From: Schistocephalus solidus
Taxonomy: Eukaryota > Platyhelminthes > Cestoda > Diphyllobothriidea > Diphyllobothriidae
Direction: 5' to 3'
Length of the DNA: 64,000 bases
Assembly (NCBI GenBank): GCA_017591395.1
Contig: WEDG01004562.1
Span: 62,001 to 126,000, forward strand
Each line of letters starts with the position of its first letter. Position 1 is the stretch's first letter. Below the pieces are notes generated by a model. The model had not been told where the DNA came from. It saw only the letters and a program-made list of their open reading frames with translations, and made no database searches. Positions 32,346-45,255 of the stretch are shown one piece after another. The position numbers and the translations under genes were made by a program.

Positions 32346-34045
32346 CATCTGCTAAAATTTATATTGGAAGCAGCACCGTCTGCCGGCGTGGAAGGGAGTA
32401 CATTTGCGATGACTTTTCGCCATTCAGCTTCGGAGATTTTGGAATCCGGTGTAGATTATTCATGCTTAGGTGTGTGCTTCTCATGACCATCATGTTTGGC
32501 ATGGATTTGGGCAGCCCAAATCCCTGCTAGAGTCGTCAGATCACAAATGTGCTACCTTGGGATCCTATTTCAATAGCTTTTGGTGTGCATAATTTGTTTC
32601 TCCTGTGTTAGAGCAGTTTTCGTATGCATCTCTTGAAGTAAATGGCACATGGTTTTGTTCTGGGTCGGAACTGAGTTTTAGCTTCGTTTTCAAAGTCACA
32701 GAAATGCTTACCGAGTCTTTTGAACAACCCAAATACCTAAGAATATACTCAATATGATAGACGACTTTGCACATGTGGGCTGCGGTGACACGAACGGAAG
32801 TGTCATGAAACTGACTTAGCGCTCGTAGGCTGCCAAAAGAGTGTTTATATATTTAACAGTACTGATGAGGACTAAGATAGCCATTAGAATATTTTTTTCA
32901 CCTAAGTGCGTCCTCATTGTCTTAGTTTTTTATTAATTCAGTATTTAGGAATTTTAAAAAATCTTACATTACATTTACTTATTTACGCGTGTTTTTAACT
33001 TCAGCTACTGTTGCCAATATTTCAGTAGTTTTTGCTGCAAGGCCTAGAAATGAAACTTCCTAAAGATTAGTCTATCAAAAGCGGATAATCTCCCTAGGCA
33101 TGTTTCGGTAGAGCACGATGAATTCACTGCTTCAATTAAAGCTAATGCGGAAAATAGTAGACCAATGCAATGCAAGTTGGAATTGTAAATTTGCCTCTTG
33201 CCCTTTATAAAATGTTGCGTTTATGTTACAAATTCTGGTAAGTCATATTTTGCAGTTTTTTGGGAACCTTATAAATTTATTTCTTTACCATAAATCGCAT
33301 ATCAAGTGAGTGTATCTCGGAGAAGCTTTTATTCATCGCTTTTTAATGTCCTCAGAAAATAAACTTTAGCTTTGGAGTAAATCAGTATATTCTAGGTTTA
33401 GGAATATTTCGGCAAAGTCCATCAGCCGCAGCGGGATAATCGCAAAATATTCATTCAAATGCCAGTGTGTGGCTAATAGTATATAAAGTATAGTACACTG
33501 TATTGACAGCACACATACCAAATAAAAGCTCAGATGCATGTTTTGTCGACATTTTGCCGCTTTATGCCATAATTGTAAGGGGTTCACCCCACCAATGGTT
33601 CCTCTCAGCATTCCCGTGTGCTTTCTGTTAGATACTCCAGTTTGCAGTAGACTCACACTATCTCTATTGACTAGGTTACACAATAGTCACCGTCTCTGTG
33701 TAAACCTTGCCATTGGCTCCACGGTTTCCATCGCCGTTCGCGATGTGTGTAGCAATCGACTTTCGAACTTAAATTTAAGCTCACTAGAGCTTTCTTATTG
33801 TGGCGTTTATGACAAGCTCATGAAAGTGGTAACTTAAACGCCACCTTGGAACGACATATTTATTTTATGACTATCGGTTAGCGTGTGGCACGCGTAGACA
33901 GGCTGTTGAGTTTGATCAATCACAGCGTCCCAGCTGACCTCCAGTGGTCTTTGCTTGCTCTTAAAATCCAAACCTCTCTGGTGAGGGAAATGAGAGTGTA
34001 AGTGCTACCTAATTCTGCCAATGCAAGCAATCGCTGGGAAAAGAA
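32346..34045. other. no recognisable gene
   Basis: AT-rich sequence. Open frames at 33366-33837 overlap on both strands, lack motifs and have no splice context. Nothing further recognised. Confidence 0.4.
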
Positions 34046-34049
34046 ATTT

Positions 34050-34100
34050 ATTCGCCCTACAGTTCGGATGCCCTCTCGAGTCCATCTTCAGAGACATTAT
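34050..34100 (-). ncRNA. degenerate hammerhead-like motif
   Basis: The minus strand reads CTGAAGA (34091-34085), an imperfect hairpin GATGGACTC/GAGGGCATC, then CGAAC. It is the same layout as the better copy at 48088-48135, but the GAAA part is reduced to GAAC, so it is probably inactive. Confidence 0.3.
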
Positions 34101-34138
34101 CATAAACCAAAGCAATCAGCCAGTCTGCGAGCACTCAG

Positions 34139-34462
34139 GTGAACGCATTTACCAACGTCGATTCTGGTGAGCCAGATGGCCGAGCAATCATCACGCCAAC
34201 TCGCATGCCGGTCATCAAACAATTAGCGCAACAGAGGACAGCTATCCTCGATGAAGGGGAAACCTATAATTTGCCATCGGCATGCAGCAGCATATTGCAA
34301 CTCCCTATGAACGCATTGTACGTATCTGATACTGTTTATGATGATGGATCCGAGTTAGAATCCGAAAGGTCAGGCGACTACAGTTCTTGTCCCAGTGATC
34401 GCGTCTACCTCTTCCTACATAGTTCTACCTCACTGGAAAATAATTCTCGTGGAGGTAAATAA
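34139..34462 (+). other. unidentified 107-codon open frame
   Basis: An ATG-to-TAA frame with mixed composition and an acidic Ser-rich C-terminal half (VYDDGSELESERSGDY). I recognise no family and see no neighbouring exon with matching phase. It may be a relic of a repeat, because the preceding sequence carries a hammerhead-like motif. Confidence 0.2.
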
Positions 34463-34617
34463 TATTGCGCTCCCTCTGTCAGACACGTCGTGAACTTCGT
34501 CGTTTGTGATAGTTGAACCGCTAGTAAACATCCACGTTCCACAGCCGCGCAAGCGTGAATACTGTCACAGCGCTGACAGATTTTATGGTGACAGGATTAA
34601 TCCATAGTACTTTCTGA

Positions 34618-34862
34618 AGAAATAAATTAGAGGTAGGGCGCTGCACTTCTAATAAACAGGTCGCAAGTTCGACCCGCGGGTGCTGCACCACCTGGGATTG
34701 GGTATGGCTAGTTGATGGAGACTTATAAACCAGGAATAGCAAATCAAGTGTCTTTTGTTTTTGCCTAGGCCACCAGCCGCTGTGCAGCTGAAGGCGGGCC
34801 TCATGATTAAGGTCAGGGCACAAGGGGACGAGTTATTCCCGAAAACCGATCATGGAAAGCCC
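34618..34862 (+). mobile_element. SINE copy, plus orientation, complete order
   Basis: The tRNA-like head (TAGAGGTAGGGCGCTGCAC..., B box GGTCGCAAGTTCGACCC near 34662) is followed by the body (GGGATTGGGTATGGCTAGTTGATGGAGACTTATAAACCAGGAATAG) and by the 3' module (GCCGCTGTGCAGCTG to GGGCACAAGGGGACGAGTTATTCC and ACCGATCATGG). This copy shows the single-unit structure head-body-3' module that is tandem elsewhere. Confidence 0.8.
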
Positions 34863-34919
34863 CCTCAACCATTATTTATATACCAGATTTCATCCGATAG
34901 GACAAAAAGCCCGTGTCTC

Positions 34920-35062
34920 ACTTTTTAGGGTGTTGGACTTCTAATCAAAAGATCAGTGCCTGAAGCCTCACGGGCTCCAAAATGTGGGGATTAGTATAGC
35001 TGGCTGATGAAGACTTATAAGCCATAAATGGCCGTTCCAGCCTCCCATTATTAAACCTTTCT
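34920..35062 (+). mobile_element. SINE fragment, plus orientation
   Basis: A tRNA-like head part (TTAGGGTGTTGGACTTCTAATCAAAAG) and a body (GGCTGATGAAGACTTATAAGCCATAAATGGCCGTTCCAGCCTCCC) are recognisable. The 3' module is missing. Confidence 0.7.
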
Positions 35063-36163
35063 TTGCATAAACAAAGTATTAATAGGGATTAAGATTTTTC
35101 AAAACTATACTGTGAAGAAGTCACTTTTGACTCAATAATTTTTCTTAATAGGCAGGCTTATTTCCATTTAATTTCGCATTAATTTTTACATCAAAATAAT
35201 AATCTAAAGTGGCCGATATGATGTGGTTCATATTACGTCAGTTCTTTCTATGGCCTTGCCCTCTATGCACTCACGTCGAGAAATATGCGAATGTGTCTAG
35301 GTACCTTAAGTCACTTTAGGATAACCGACGTTTTATGGGGTCAAAAGCTTTTCAATGAGTGCGTTCAGATTACACGCATAGCATTAAAATTCGCCTGGCA
35401 TTTCCGATTCTTGCCTGAACACATCCTAAACGACATCATCAGATGAGAGACTCATGAGTTCTTTGAAAACTGGCGAAATATTTTGTATAATTCCTGACAC
35501 AATAAGGCAGGTATCCCTGGTCTGATGGTTCAGATTGTGTCTGGGAATACGAAGTTGGTTATCTAGAATTCTTCTGCCCATGGATGGTCGAACTTAAAAA
35601 CGGTTATACTTTCTCATAATCAGCTTGCTCAGCACCGTTAGGACCCAGTCAGTGTACAGGCAAACTATCAACACTATCCTGCTTGATTCAGGTATTTGAT
35701 AATCAGCATAAGCAGGGATATTACAGCAGGTTTCCTGGAAAACGGGGTATGAAACAATATTCTGTTCCAAAAGTATCACAGACCCTCTGATCAACTGAAT
35801 GGAATAGATCACAGCACGCCCAGAGCCAACGTTTAACATTCGCTCTGAGAAGCACTCGTTAACATTTGTCTGCTCAATTGATTCAACTAACAGATGAGCG
35901 AGCGCGTCTCATGTCATGCCCTGATATATCAGGAAAATTCAAAAAAAGTTGGTTTACATAATAGCGTGTTGAAAATAAGCAGCCGTTGGCTAATCAAGAA
36001 GAGTAAACATACACGTGTACTTACATATGACGAGTAGTATAAGAACATGCTATTGTTGTTGACAAGATTCTCGTGAGCGAGACATATGCGATGGGTTTGA
36101 GATAATAAAAATGCGTAGGAAGTAGTATTGTAATAGTAAGAGTATGTTTCAACTGGGACGTGA
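35063..36163. other. no recognisable gene
   Basis: Open frames at 35594-35839 and 35929-36267 show no motif that I can assign. The sequence leads directly into the 3' end of the CR1-like LINE. Confidence 0.4.
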
Positions 36164-38990
36164 CTAAGAAGATCTGGTGGTATTATAGTGGACATTGCTA
36201 TACTGGTCCAGGTTTTTCTCAAAAATCTCAGCGGAAGTAGCCATAAAAACATCCAGAGGCAGAGCATTCCAAGCGTCGAGCGCTCTCTTGGAGAAGAAAA
36301 ACTTGTATTTCCCGTCAGACCCCAGTCACATGTCGTTTGAGAGGATGACCCTTCAAGCTCGTGGTTGTTGCTTACTGGAAGAAGTCTTCAGGTACGAGGC
36401 AGCAGTCCTGACCGCACATGATACGGAATGTTTGTATCCGGTCACCTCATAGCTGCCTGCAACTCAAGGGAAAGAGATAAAGGCATGCTAATCGGATTTC
36501 ACAGGGTAATGAGCCCTGTCCAGTCACAAGTTTGGTTGCACGCCTCTAAAACCTTTCAAGAATATTGAGGTCCTTTGTGGTCCAGGGTTTTCAAGCTTGG
36601 ATAGCGAACTCCAATTGCAGCCGCGCAAAAGTTCGAAAGACTTTGGCAAAGCAGTCTTCATCAAAAGCAGAGAAAGCCCACTTCACAAGGAACAGGGCTG
36701 ACATCGCAGACTTGGCTTCCTTTGAAAAATGTAGTGAGGGTTTAAGAGAGGTCGAGATCCACACTCCTAAGTCCTTCTGCACGGCAACTTTTTGCAATGG
36801 TATACCATTCAGGCAGTATGCCATGAAGTTCGGAGTGCTAGTTCTACGGACTCGTAGAATAGTGCATTTGTTCTCATTGAACGGCAAAAGCCAGTCCTTT
36901 GACTATTGTTGAAGTCGGTTTAGGTTTTCCTGCAAAGGCTCTACATCAGCTGCAGTTCGGATGACGCTCCATAGCTTAATGTCATCCACAAACAAGGTGA
37001 AATCATAATCCAGTCCACTGACGCAGTCGATGATGTACATAATGAAGAGATTAGGGTCAAAACGGAGCCCTGGGGAAAATCACTTACAACTGCTACCTAC
37101 GCCGACTGCTCGTTACCGACATGGACCGTTTGAGAGCGACCAAATAAAAAGTTTTGGATCCATTTCAGGAGATTACCCCTAATGCCTGTTCGGTTGAGTT
37201 TGTGAAGGAGTCGCTGGTGTGGGACACTATAAAAATGCCTTCTGAAAGTCAATGTAGACTAAGTGCAGCGAAGTTCCTTCATCAACTGCTAGAGCCCAAT
37301 GTTCCAAAAAATAGAGCAAGTTCTTTACGCCAGATCTGCCACTTCGGAATCAATGCTGTGCATCGGATTATAACTTATTCTGATCTGAGAAGTGCATTAG
37401 CTCGAGCTTTATTATTTTGTCCATGATTTTGCAGCAGATCGAGGTAAGACTAATTGGTCTGTAATTATTTGCGGAGATCTTGCTGCCATTTTTATAAAGT
37501 TGTGTGATTCCTGAAGATTTCAAATAAGCAGATAACGTGCCGGCTTCGAACGAGGTTTGGAAAAGCATGGACAAAGGTTTGGCCAGTTCCGCAGCAAGCT
37601 CCTTTAATGAATTTGGTGGTATACCATCTGGACCCAGTGATTTAGACTCATTTAGAGCCAACAGCACTTGAGGAACATTTTTTCGTCAAAAAATACAGCG
37701 CCTATTGTTAGACACTCATCTAAGTCGTATTCGGTAGGAGTAAATGCGCTTTCACTCATAAAGATGGATTTAAAGAATTCTGAAAGGTGCTCTGCTTTTG
37801 CTCCAACCTCATTTCTCTCAAGGTTTTCGCTAGTCTTTAGTAAGGGAACGGGATCCCTGTTACGCATGCTCCAGCGGATGTAGTTATAAAATAACTTAGG
37901 GTTTTCCACTGCATGATTCAACAGGTCTTTTTCGAAGTCTTGTCGTGTCCTGATGATAAGCCATTTAACTTTGTTCCTTTGTGCTTTGTATGCATTTATA
38001 GACAAAGGATTCTTAACAGCGAGTGATTTCTTCCACAACCTCCGCTTTTTATGCACTTCTTGTTTCAACGTTTGAGTCAGCCACTGGGGTCTGTTATCTA
38101 GTCTCTTACGTGAAATCGGTCAGTGGTTGTTGAGGAGAATATGCAATAACTCACTGAACCATTTCCAATCCTCTGTCACATTGCCGGAAAAAACGGATTC
38201 CCAGTTGATGTTGTTGAGTTGAGACTTCATTTGATCAAAGTCAACACGCCAAATATTTCTTCTAAATCTGGTGGGCTGTTCAGACACCGAAAACATTGAA
38301 TAGTCCCAGTGAAGAACAACGTGGTCACTCCGACCTAGAGGAGGTAGACATCGCACGTCATCAATACTATCTAGCGATTTCGTAGACACCAGGTCCAAAC
38401 CGTTTGACTGCTGTCCCTCGTTGGATTAAAGACGTGCTGAGTGAGGAATGACCTTAGTGCCATGTCCAATAAACGTCGGTCAAAAGCTAGTTCTAGACCA
38501 CGTGTATATACTGAACTCCATTCAGTGAGCGGTGCATTGAAGTTGCTTAGTATCAAGACATCAAATTGAGAAGCAAATCTTTCTGGCGAGGGTCAGACTC
38601 AGAGTCACTTTTTGGTGGTTGGTAGACGGTCAGAATTTCAAGGCTGTAGGATTTTGGTACCTTTATAGTGAGCCAAATAGTTTCGGAGCTGCATGCAAAT
38701 TGCTCTGTTTTTTTATGACACAAGGAGTCCGTGTTTTACGTATATAACAACGCCTCCTCTCTTACATCCTTTTCCGTCTCTTCTAAATAGCTGGTAGCCA
38801 GGTATATTTAAGGCACGGTCGTCCACGTGTTAGGAAAACAGGTTGCTGTCAAGGAACTTATGTCTGGTGAGAGATCACAGACATGGATCTTCATCTCGTC
38901 ACACTTTGATAACATGCTTTGTGAATTGGTGTACATGAATTTTAACTTCCGGTTTAAGGGACATGTGGTTGCGATGCGGCTCGAGCCTTC
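36164..38990 (-). pseudogene. CR1-like LINE ORF2 (endonuclease and reverse transcriptase), decayed
   Basis: Read on the minus strand the order is as follows. The apurinic endonuclease start is FMYTNSQSMLSKCDEMKI and then DISSLTATC (about 38970-38860), where the family has T-E-T-W, so the catalytic Glu is Ala. The endonuclease end is PLGRSDHVVL (near 38345-38320) with the catalytic SDH. A linker LWKKSLAVKNP follows, then reverse transcriptase SKSLGPDGIPPNSLKELA (about 37640-37590) and NNYRPISLTSICCKIMDKII (about 37470-37410). Motif C is LFVDDIKLWS (near 36990-36960). The C-terminal module FFFSKRALDAWNALPLDVFM (36305-36245) precedes a stop at 36164-36166. Many frameshifts and stops make it dead. 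Confidence 0.88.
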
Positions 38991-39039
38991 AGTTAATGCC
39001 TCGGCTGCGCGATCATCCGTACCAGACCTGTCCAATGGA

Positions 39040-40229
39040 AGAATGGTGAACGCTGCGCGAACTTGGTTGTTGTAGATAACCAAATTTCGCTCCCCCTCGC
39101 GGAACCGGTTTCTCAGTTCTAGAACTAGTATGCGACGTTTCAGCCTTTCTGATGGTGAGAAGTCCCGTTGAAGAAAAACACCGCGGTTGGAGCCTTTTAT
39201 TCTAAATCACCTGGAAAGAATGAGCCTAGACTGCTCGCTACTGACCAGCACGACTTTGAGAGGTTGAGGGCGTGTTGATTCCGGTGGGTTTTCTGGCCGT
39301 TTCCCAAGGCGGAAGGCTTTGATCACTTTTACTGCCTCAGGGGGTTCCAAAATTATATTAAGTAGGCCCTGAAAGAGCATTAGGTCATCCAAATCTCGCT
39401 CCGTGGATGTGATTGCACTCGATTCCGGGAGTCCCTGAATAATAATGCATTTTTCTCGGTCAATTTGATTTGCATCTACCATTGGGGTATCCTTCGCTAA
39501 ATAATGTATTGCTCTGACACTATTCTCTGTAGATGGTGGAGTAGATGCTTCTTCGTGACCTATTTTGCCAGAATTGGGAGTAGCACCTGACACAGAGGGC
39601 AGTGCATTGCAATCAGTAATTCTGCTGGGGGAATCGATAGCACTGCTCTTACTGGGTTTACCAAGCTAGAAATGATTTTGCAATTCGTGAATAGTTTTAG
39701 GTACCATGGCATCTTACGTGATAGGCCGCACGCTCGTCGTCATTTCTTGTTCGGATTTGGGGGAGGTATGTCTCGGAAGCGCTGGTCTATTCGTCTGTGC
39801 CTTTTTACTAACAGATTTATTTTTTTCTTGTTGTCCTGAGTTCTCTCGCTGGTCGTTTTCTTTTTGCATTTTCACTGTTTGCTCTGGGGTTGCCGTAGCA
39901 GCTACTGAAAGTGTTGCTGGCGTACATTTTATGCGAGGTCCTTTTGTCGTACTTCTAGTTATCCGTCCAATTGGTTCATTCTTATCGGCGAATGTGCCTA
40001 ACCTAGACCCTAATTTGATTTTCATCTTCTCAATCTCTTCCTAGAGATGATCGCTCTTGCCGCTCAGCATCTGGCATCCACTAAAACTTTTATTGGCATG
40101 TGGTACGCCCAAACAATCAACTAAAGTTTGCAATATCGGGTCTGGGATTATTATTCTGCTTAGTGCTTCTCTTGCCATAAACCTCCCATATGCATAGCCA
40201 GCGTACCACAGAAAGACGGTGCGTATCAA
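39040..40229 (-). pseudogene. CR1-like LINE ORF1, decayed
   Basis: The minus-strand frames contain a basic, charged stretch (40025-39714). They then contain CIIIQGLPESSAITSTERDL and KVIKAFRLGKRPENPP with PQPLKVVLVSSEQSR (about 39460-39210), followed after a stop by VFLQRDFSPSERLKRRILVL and ERNLVIYNNQVR (to about 39050). The R-x-G-K...R-P-x-K-V-V and R-R-x-L...L..R sequences are the core of CR1-type ORF1 proteins, which bind the element RNA. An upstream frame 40229-40041 ends in a stop but runs towards the same reading frame, so ORF1 probably started near 40229. Confidence 0.75.
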
Positions 40230-40574
40230 GCTGTGGTGTGTGCATTCGGGTCGATCATAATTGAATGCCTAGATGCGCTTGAAATAGTGTTCGCCCAGAC
40301 GTCTGACTACCCAGCTCTCTGCTGAAAGCGATAGCAGAAACATCAGTTGGAAGGCTAAAGTAAAATTCCTCCTGGGGATCCATGCCGAGCAGACGGAATA
40401 TACAGTGTGTGACCCAACAGATGAAAAATGCCGAACTTAACGAAACATTGATACTCAGTGCATCAATGCATGTAGCAAAGCATCGAAATATGAATGGAAA
40501 AAATTAATAGAATTTAAAACATAAAGGAAATGTGAAGTAACATTAATTTCTTGAGAGCTACTCACTTTTTGAAC

Positions 40575-41815
40575 AAAGGGGCAAATTTGAAAACGTGAAA
40601 AATCCCGGTTAATGAGACGTATTAATTTTACTAGAATGGCCAGGTGATAGCGTGAGCATACTATTTTGTGGATATTAGAGGACAATTCTTTCGTCAAATT
40701 GATTTGTTGTTATCTCTGGTATTGGATTACAATTAGTTTCAGATTATTCTTGAAATACCGGTGAATTTTTCACAATTAACCTTGTTTTCAATCGATTGGA
40801 AATACATTTGATTTCTTTCTATACGTTTATCAAAAACTTCCAAATAAGACAGTTCTCAAATGCATTTACCGGATAAGGGGGCTTTCTAATATTTTTTCTA
40901 ATACAGATGTTCGTTTGTATCATAATTTTTAGATTCACCCAGTCATAAAAACTCATTGCAGCGACAAATTACCGTCAACAACGAAATTTGACACTAAATA
41001 TACCTAAGATCAAGTAAACATATTTTATAATATCTTACTCGTTTAAAAATGCGTAAATTAAATACTGCGTTGACGAATATATGCGAACTTTATCTTTTTC
41101 CAAGGTTGAATCAAAGTGAAAGTGTGGAGGTTTTTTGTTTTGTGACCTCCCTGAAAATAAGTGATGCATTTTTATCGTATTTGCTTATTTTAATGCCCCG
41201 TTTGATGACTGCAAATACACACCAGAGTTTCCAAATATATATGAAGAGTTTGCTAAAATGGCTTATCGTCTGTCCATTACATTTTTTACTTCCAGATAAG
41301 CGGAAAATATATAACAAAAAGGGTCTTATCGCATACTTCCAATTTTATATCGATTATGTTTAGTCTATTTCCACTATACCCTGTACAAACTTAGTAAATG
41401 GTCTGCATTTTCACCGTAGCAAAACAAAAATACTGGTAAACAAGTGTATGCTTGTATTTTGTGGCCAAAACGACAGCAATTTGCACAAAATAATTTTTAA
41501 AACTGAATTCATTTCTGGAAAACAATGCTTTTTTACACTTGCCTGCATCTCATTTTCATTGACCAGAAGGACTTTATTTGAAAACTTTCTTACTTCTATT
41601 TATGTTCTTTTATAGTCCAAAAAGCAAACATTATGGGCCTTTGTCTGCGATAGTAAATAGCCCAGGGAATTTCTTGGATGTCCAGCAACCTCGAGTTGCG
41701 CCCAAATCCTGCTTATTCTTATTCTTATTCTTTAGTAAAAATACTTTAAACCACAAACCAAAGCAACCAACCAAAATAAAAAGACCAAATGTACGATAAA
41801 GCACTGAATTAAATT
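40575..41815. repeat. diverged dispersed repeat, copy B (partner at 2740-4055)
   Basis: Collinear with copy A (see there). It begins just beyond the upstream end of the CR1-like LINE. The two copies are in the same orientation and differ by frequent small indels, which indicates age. Confidence 0.7.
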
Positions 41816-43980
41816 TTGACTATGCTGTTCTATTTATGGGACCAACAGCTTCCCATTGTCAAGATAGTCATGAAGGCATTTTCTCGTAGGAATTTATTGA
41901 AAATCACAAACAACAAACTAAGAAATTCAACATGTAACCCAGTAAAATGCATGTTTTTCGGGGTTCAAGATTCGGGGTCAATTATTATCAGCCACGACAT
42001 GCCAATGTGATGCCTAAGAGCACTTTGAAAGATACTTACAAAAACTAAAAACCTACACATTAATAACAGCTTATAACTGGAAAATAATATTCCTACGTAT
42101 AAAGCACCACAAATTCCACATTGCATACAGCTTTTACCTGTCAGACGCTTAGCGTCCAAAGTTGTACTCTCGCCATCCGGGCCTTAACTTTACGGTTCAA
42201 GCATGCGGTATTAACGACGCATCGATTTATGGAAGTGAACTACGCAGATAGGAAGTAAGGAAATAAAAGATAACCCTTACCGAAGGGCATCAGAGTGAAG
42301 TAGGCAATGGAAATGAGCAAATCAAGGAGCGATCAGAAGACGTGATTTAACACCATGCTTACCACTGAGTCCTTTGGCCAGAGTGATGAAAGATGCAACA
42401 ACACTGGCTTACGAAACACTCTTCATTACTGACCAAGTAGTGGTACTGGGAACTGAACTCACACGGACTGCAACCACTCATAGGTGCTTGCGTTGAAAAG
42501 CTAACAAAATCGAATATACAGGGCAGTTCAAATGACGCTTCGACTAAGTCTACCGTGTGCAGTATCATCAGAAGCGTTAGCTAAGAGAATCCGAAGGTCA
42601 GAAGAAGATAGAATGGAGTGCACAACTGGGCTGGATTATGACATTGTATCACATATGTGAGAGATTATCAACTAGACCACAAAAACATCTCCAGCTGCAC
42701 TAGAGGTAAGCGTTACCCAGAAGTCTGACTATTCAACCCAATGCTGATTTGACCAAAACACTCCCTTTCGGGAGTAAAAAAATTAGTTGGCCGTTTTGAG
42801 GCTTACACGAAATTCCACCTCGAAAATCATATCGAGAAGATGGAGTATAATTTTTTCGAAACACTGTTGTTGCCCTAAGTGACAGTCAGGGGGTTGGAAG
42901 AAATGTGGTCGTCTTCAAACCGCTACGCAAAGGCGCCTGCGTCTTACCGGAATCAAAACACGGACGCACCTCTCACGAGAAACAGGAGTTTTTTGTCTTC
43001 AAAATGCTCGGCCCAAGGTTATCTTCGACGTAAGACGGTAGTTCTGACGCCATGTCGTCACCTTCAGAAAATAAACACAACCTAGATTTTCTGGAGGTAT
43101 TCCTTCCAGTGGAATCGGTTTTGAAGCTGGAATTTTTGAAAATATAAGAGGATAACTCGATAAATCATACGAGAATGGCAGTCCTTGGTTGTTTTTTTTT
43201 TTTCAATAAATGACATTTTACCTGATAAATTTACCAGCTACGGGGATCGAAATGAGACATAGAATGTTCATTTGTATTGCGTAGGTCTGCAGGTCTGCAT
43301 TTGAACTGCTGTTTTTTTCACAATTTATCCAGGCGTTGTATGTTTGAGCCAACGTATCTTAAGCAGGTAAATAAAAGTTTGACACATGCGCGGCCACCAA
43401 ATTTTATTGATTAGAAGAACCCAAACGTGTAAATACTCACCCCGCCGGTATATATTGTAGGTCTGTGAGCGCCATGGAGTGGGCGGATTCAGAAGAAAAC
43501 TTCGACGCCAGCTTTGGTTCCGTTCACAACCTGAGTGTGTATAAGGTTCATTCCTTCAACAGTCATTTCTGCGGAAACGCAAAATAGGACAGGTGAGACA
43601 ACTGAAGGCACTTGCACACCGGTAGCAAGCGGCCCTGATAGAGGTTCGCTATGCGCGTTTTCGTTGATGGGGTTGATTGTATAAAGACCCTTTCAACTCA
43701 CCACGCTTAGCAGCTTCCTTCCTTGTCGTGCTTCCAGTGCACAGCCTTGTTCCACTCCGATCACGTTCAAACTAAAATAGTGACAAAGATTGCTTTCATG
43801 TGGATATTCTTCAGTGAATGGGTCAATGATGTTTTTGGCTCCTCAGTAAGGAGATAGCTTGAAGAGAAGCACTCAAGGCCTTGCGTGTACTGATAGCGCT
43901 CCCGTGCATCCTCCAGAGATTTAAAAGGATTTTTCCAGAAAATCCGTTCTTCACCATCAGGTATCATCCTCCCAACACCA
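41816..43980. other. no recognisable gene
   Basis: Short open frames occur on both strands (42359-42568, 42879-43085, 43767-44063) without family motifs. A T-run lies near 43190. Nothing else could be supported. Confidence 0.4.
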
Positions 43981-43984
43981 CTGC

Positions 43985-44440
43985 TAAACTTTAAGCAGCC
44001 CCACATGAAGGCCTTGTTAGAGAGGTGTATTGGTGTGATAAACACTACAGAACTGATCCTCACAGAATTTTGTTAGGAGCACTTCAAAAGCCTGGATGCC
44101 TTACGTTCGATCGTTAAGGCTTGGGAAAACGTGACACGTGGTTATTTAACTCTGCATGGCAAAACCTTTGGCATGAAGGTGTCACGGAGCGTGACTTCAA
44201 TAGTTTCGTTCCTTTATCTGCAACAGTGGACGATGCGGAAATGCCTATAGTGGATGATAGTGACGCTCTGGGGAAAATTTTGGGTCTGGAGGTGAATTCT
44301 GCTGATATGCAGATGCCCAGTAATGAACAGACAACTTAGGAACTAGTGGAACTTCGGAAGCAACTGAGTGAAGCTCAGGTACAAGACTTCTCATCAGACG
44401 AGGCGGAGGTAATGAGATCAGAGAAGTTTTGGAAATGTTA
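43985..44440 (+). pseudogene. Tigger/pogo-like transposase, C-terminal relic
   Basis: An upstream frame reads FKQPHMKALLERCIGVINTTELILTEF (about 44000-44080), matching the region after the last catalytic Asp in pogo-type transposases. After a frameshift near 44090-44120, the frame 44121-44339 gives FNSAWQNLWHEGVTERDFNSF and then MPIVDDSDALGKILGLEVNS. This resembles the C-terminal tail of Tigger-type transposases (acidic, W-x-x-L-W...V.ERDF). The catalytic DDE domain and terminal repeats were not found. Decayed. Confidence 0.65.
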
Positions 44441-44960
44441 ACAAAGCTGAACGCAGTAAACTGCACTGAGTGCGAACTTGTTTAATGAAAATTTGCTGTC
44501 TAGTCTAAGGGACATCCTAAAATGAGGACATAAGCAATTTCACATAGATTTGACCTGTAAAAAAAAACAGAAAAGTGAGAGAGACAGAGTCAGCCTAACA
44601 CAGAAGGGGATTCTCTTTCCACACCTGAACCCCCTCCTTCTCTTCTTTCCATCGTCTCCCTCAAGCCATTTTAAGAATCAACGGAGACATTTGTTTCGTT
44701 ACTCAATGCCGATGAAACGCAGAAACCGACTAAATAACCATCCGTGCAAGGGGACACCCGACACGCAATACGGCGTCTCAAAAGTTTCCTAGACAAAGCC
44801 AACGTGGATCCGCAATTCTATGCGCCAGTAACCTGTTGATAAACCGGTGTCGATTCCTTTCGCTGATCAGCTGCAATTGTGGATTGGTCTTTCACCGCAT
44901 AATAATAATTCACGTGTAGGTGTGCAATTTTGAGAATCAACGGATTCAGTTATTTAGTTA
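44441..44960. other. no recognisable gene
   Basis: Non-coding between the transposase relic and the next SINE. It contains a short A-run near 44563, otherwise nothing recognised. Confidence 0.35.
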
Positions 44961-44964
44961 CTCG

Positions 44965-45255
44965 GTTCTACCCTCGGGGCTCACTCTTGAGCCCCGCAAA
45001 CAGCTGCACAGTGGCCAGTGCTGTAGGCAGATTGAAATTGCCAAAAAAGACAAGGGTGACTAGAATGGCCATTTCTGACTCATTGGTCGTCATCAGCCAG
45101 CCATACACCAACCTAGAGTGGGGCTTTACCCGAGGCCCGAACCCTCTATCTGTTGCTTTACAGTCCACTGCTCTAACCGATCAAGGAGCATTCATCGACC
45201 AAGGTCAACATGCCCGATCTAAACCGGCAAGAAAAGCAGCCCGTGGATGGCACCA
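44965..45255 (-). mobile_element. SINE copy, minus orientation, complete order
   Basis: The 3' module lies at 44970-45035 (CTCGGGGCTCACTCTTGAGCCCCGC), the body at 45050-45105 (GACAAGGGTGACTAGAATGGCCATTTCTGACTCATTGG) and the tRNA-like head at about 45120-45190. On the minus strand the head shows TGATCGGTTAGAGCAGTGG (A box) and GGGTTCGGGCCTC (B box). A single, non-tandem copy. Confidence 0.8.

Noticed and set aside
36195..36912. plus-strand proteins opposite the CR1-like ORF2
   Set aside because: Antisense shadows of the reverse transcriptase C-terminus.
39706..40044. 112-residue plus-strand membrane-like protein
   Set aside because: It is the antisense of the basic part of the CR1-like ORF1.
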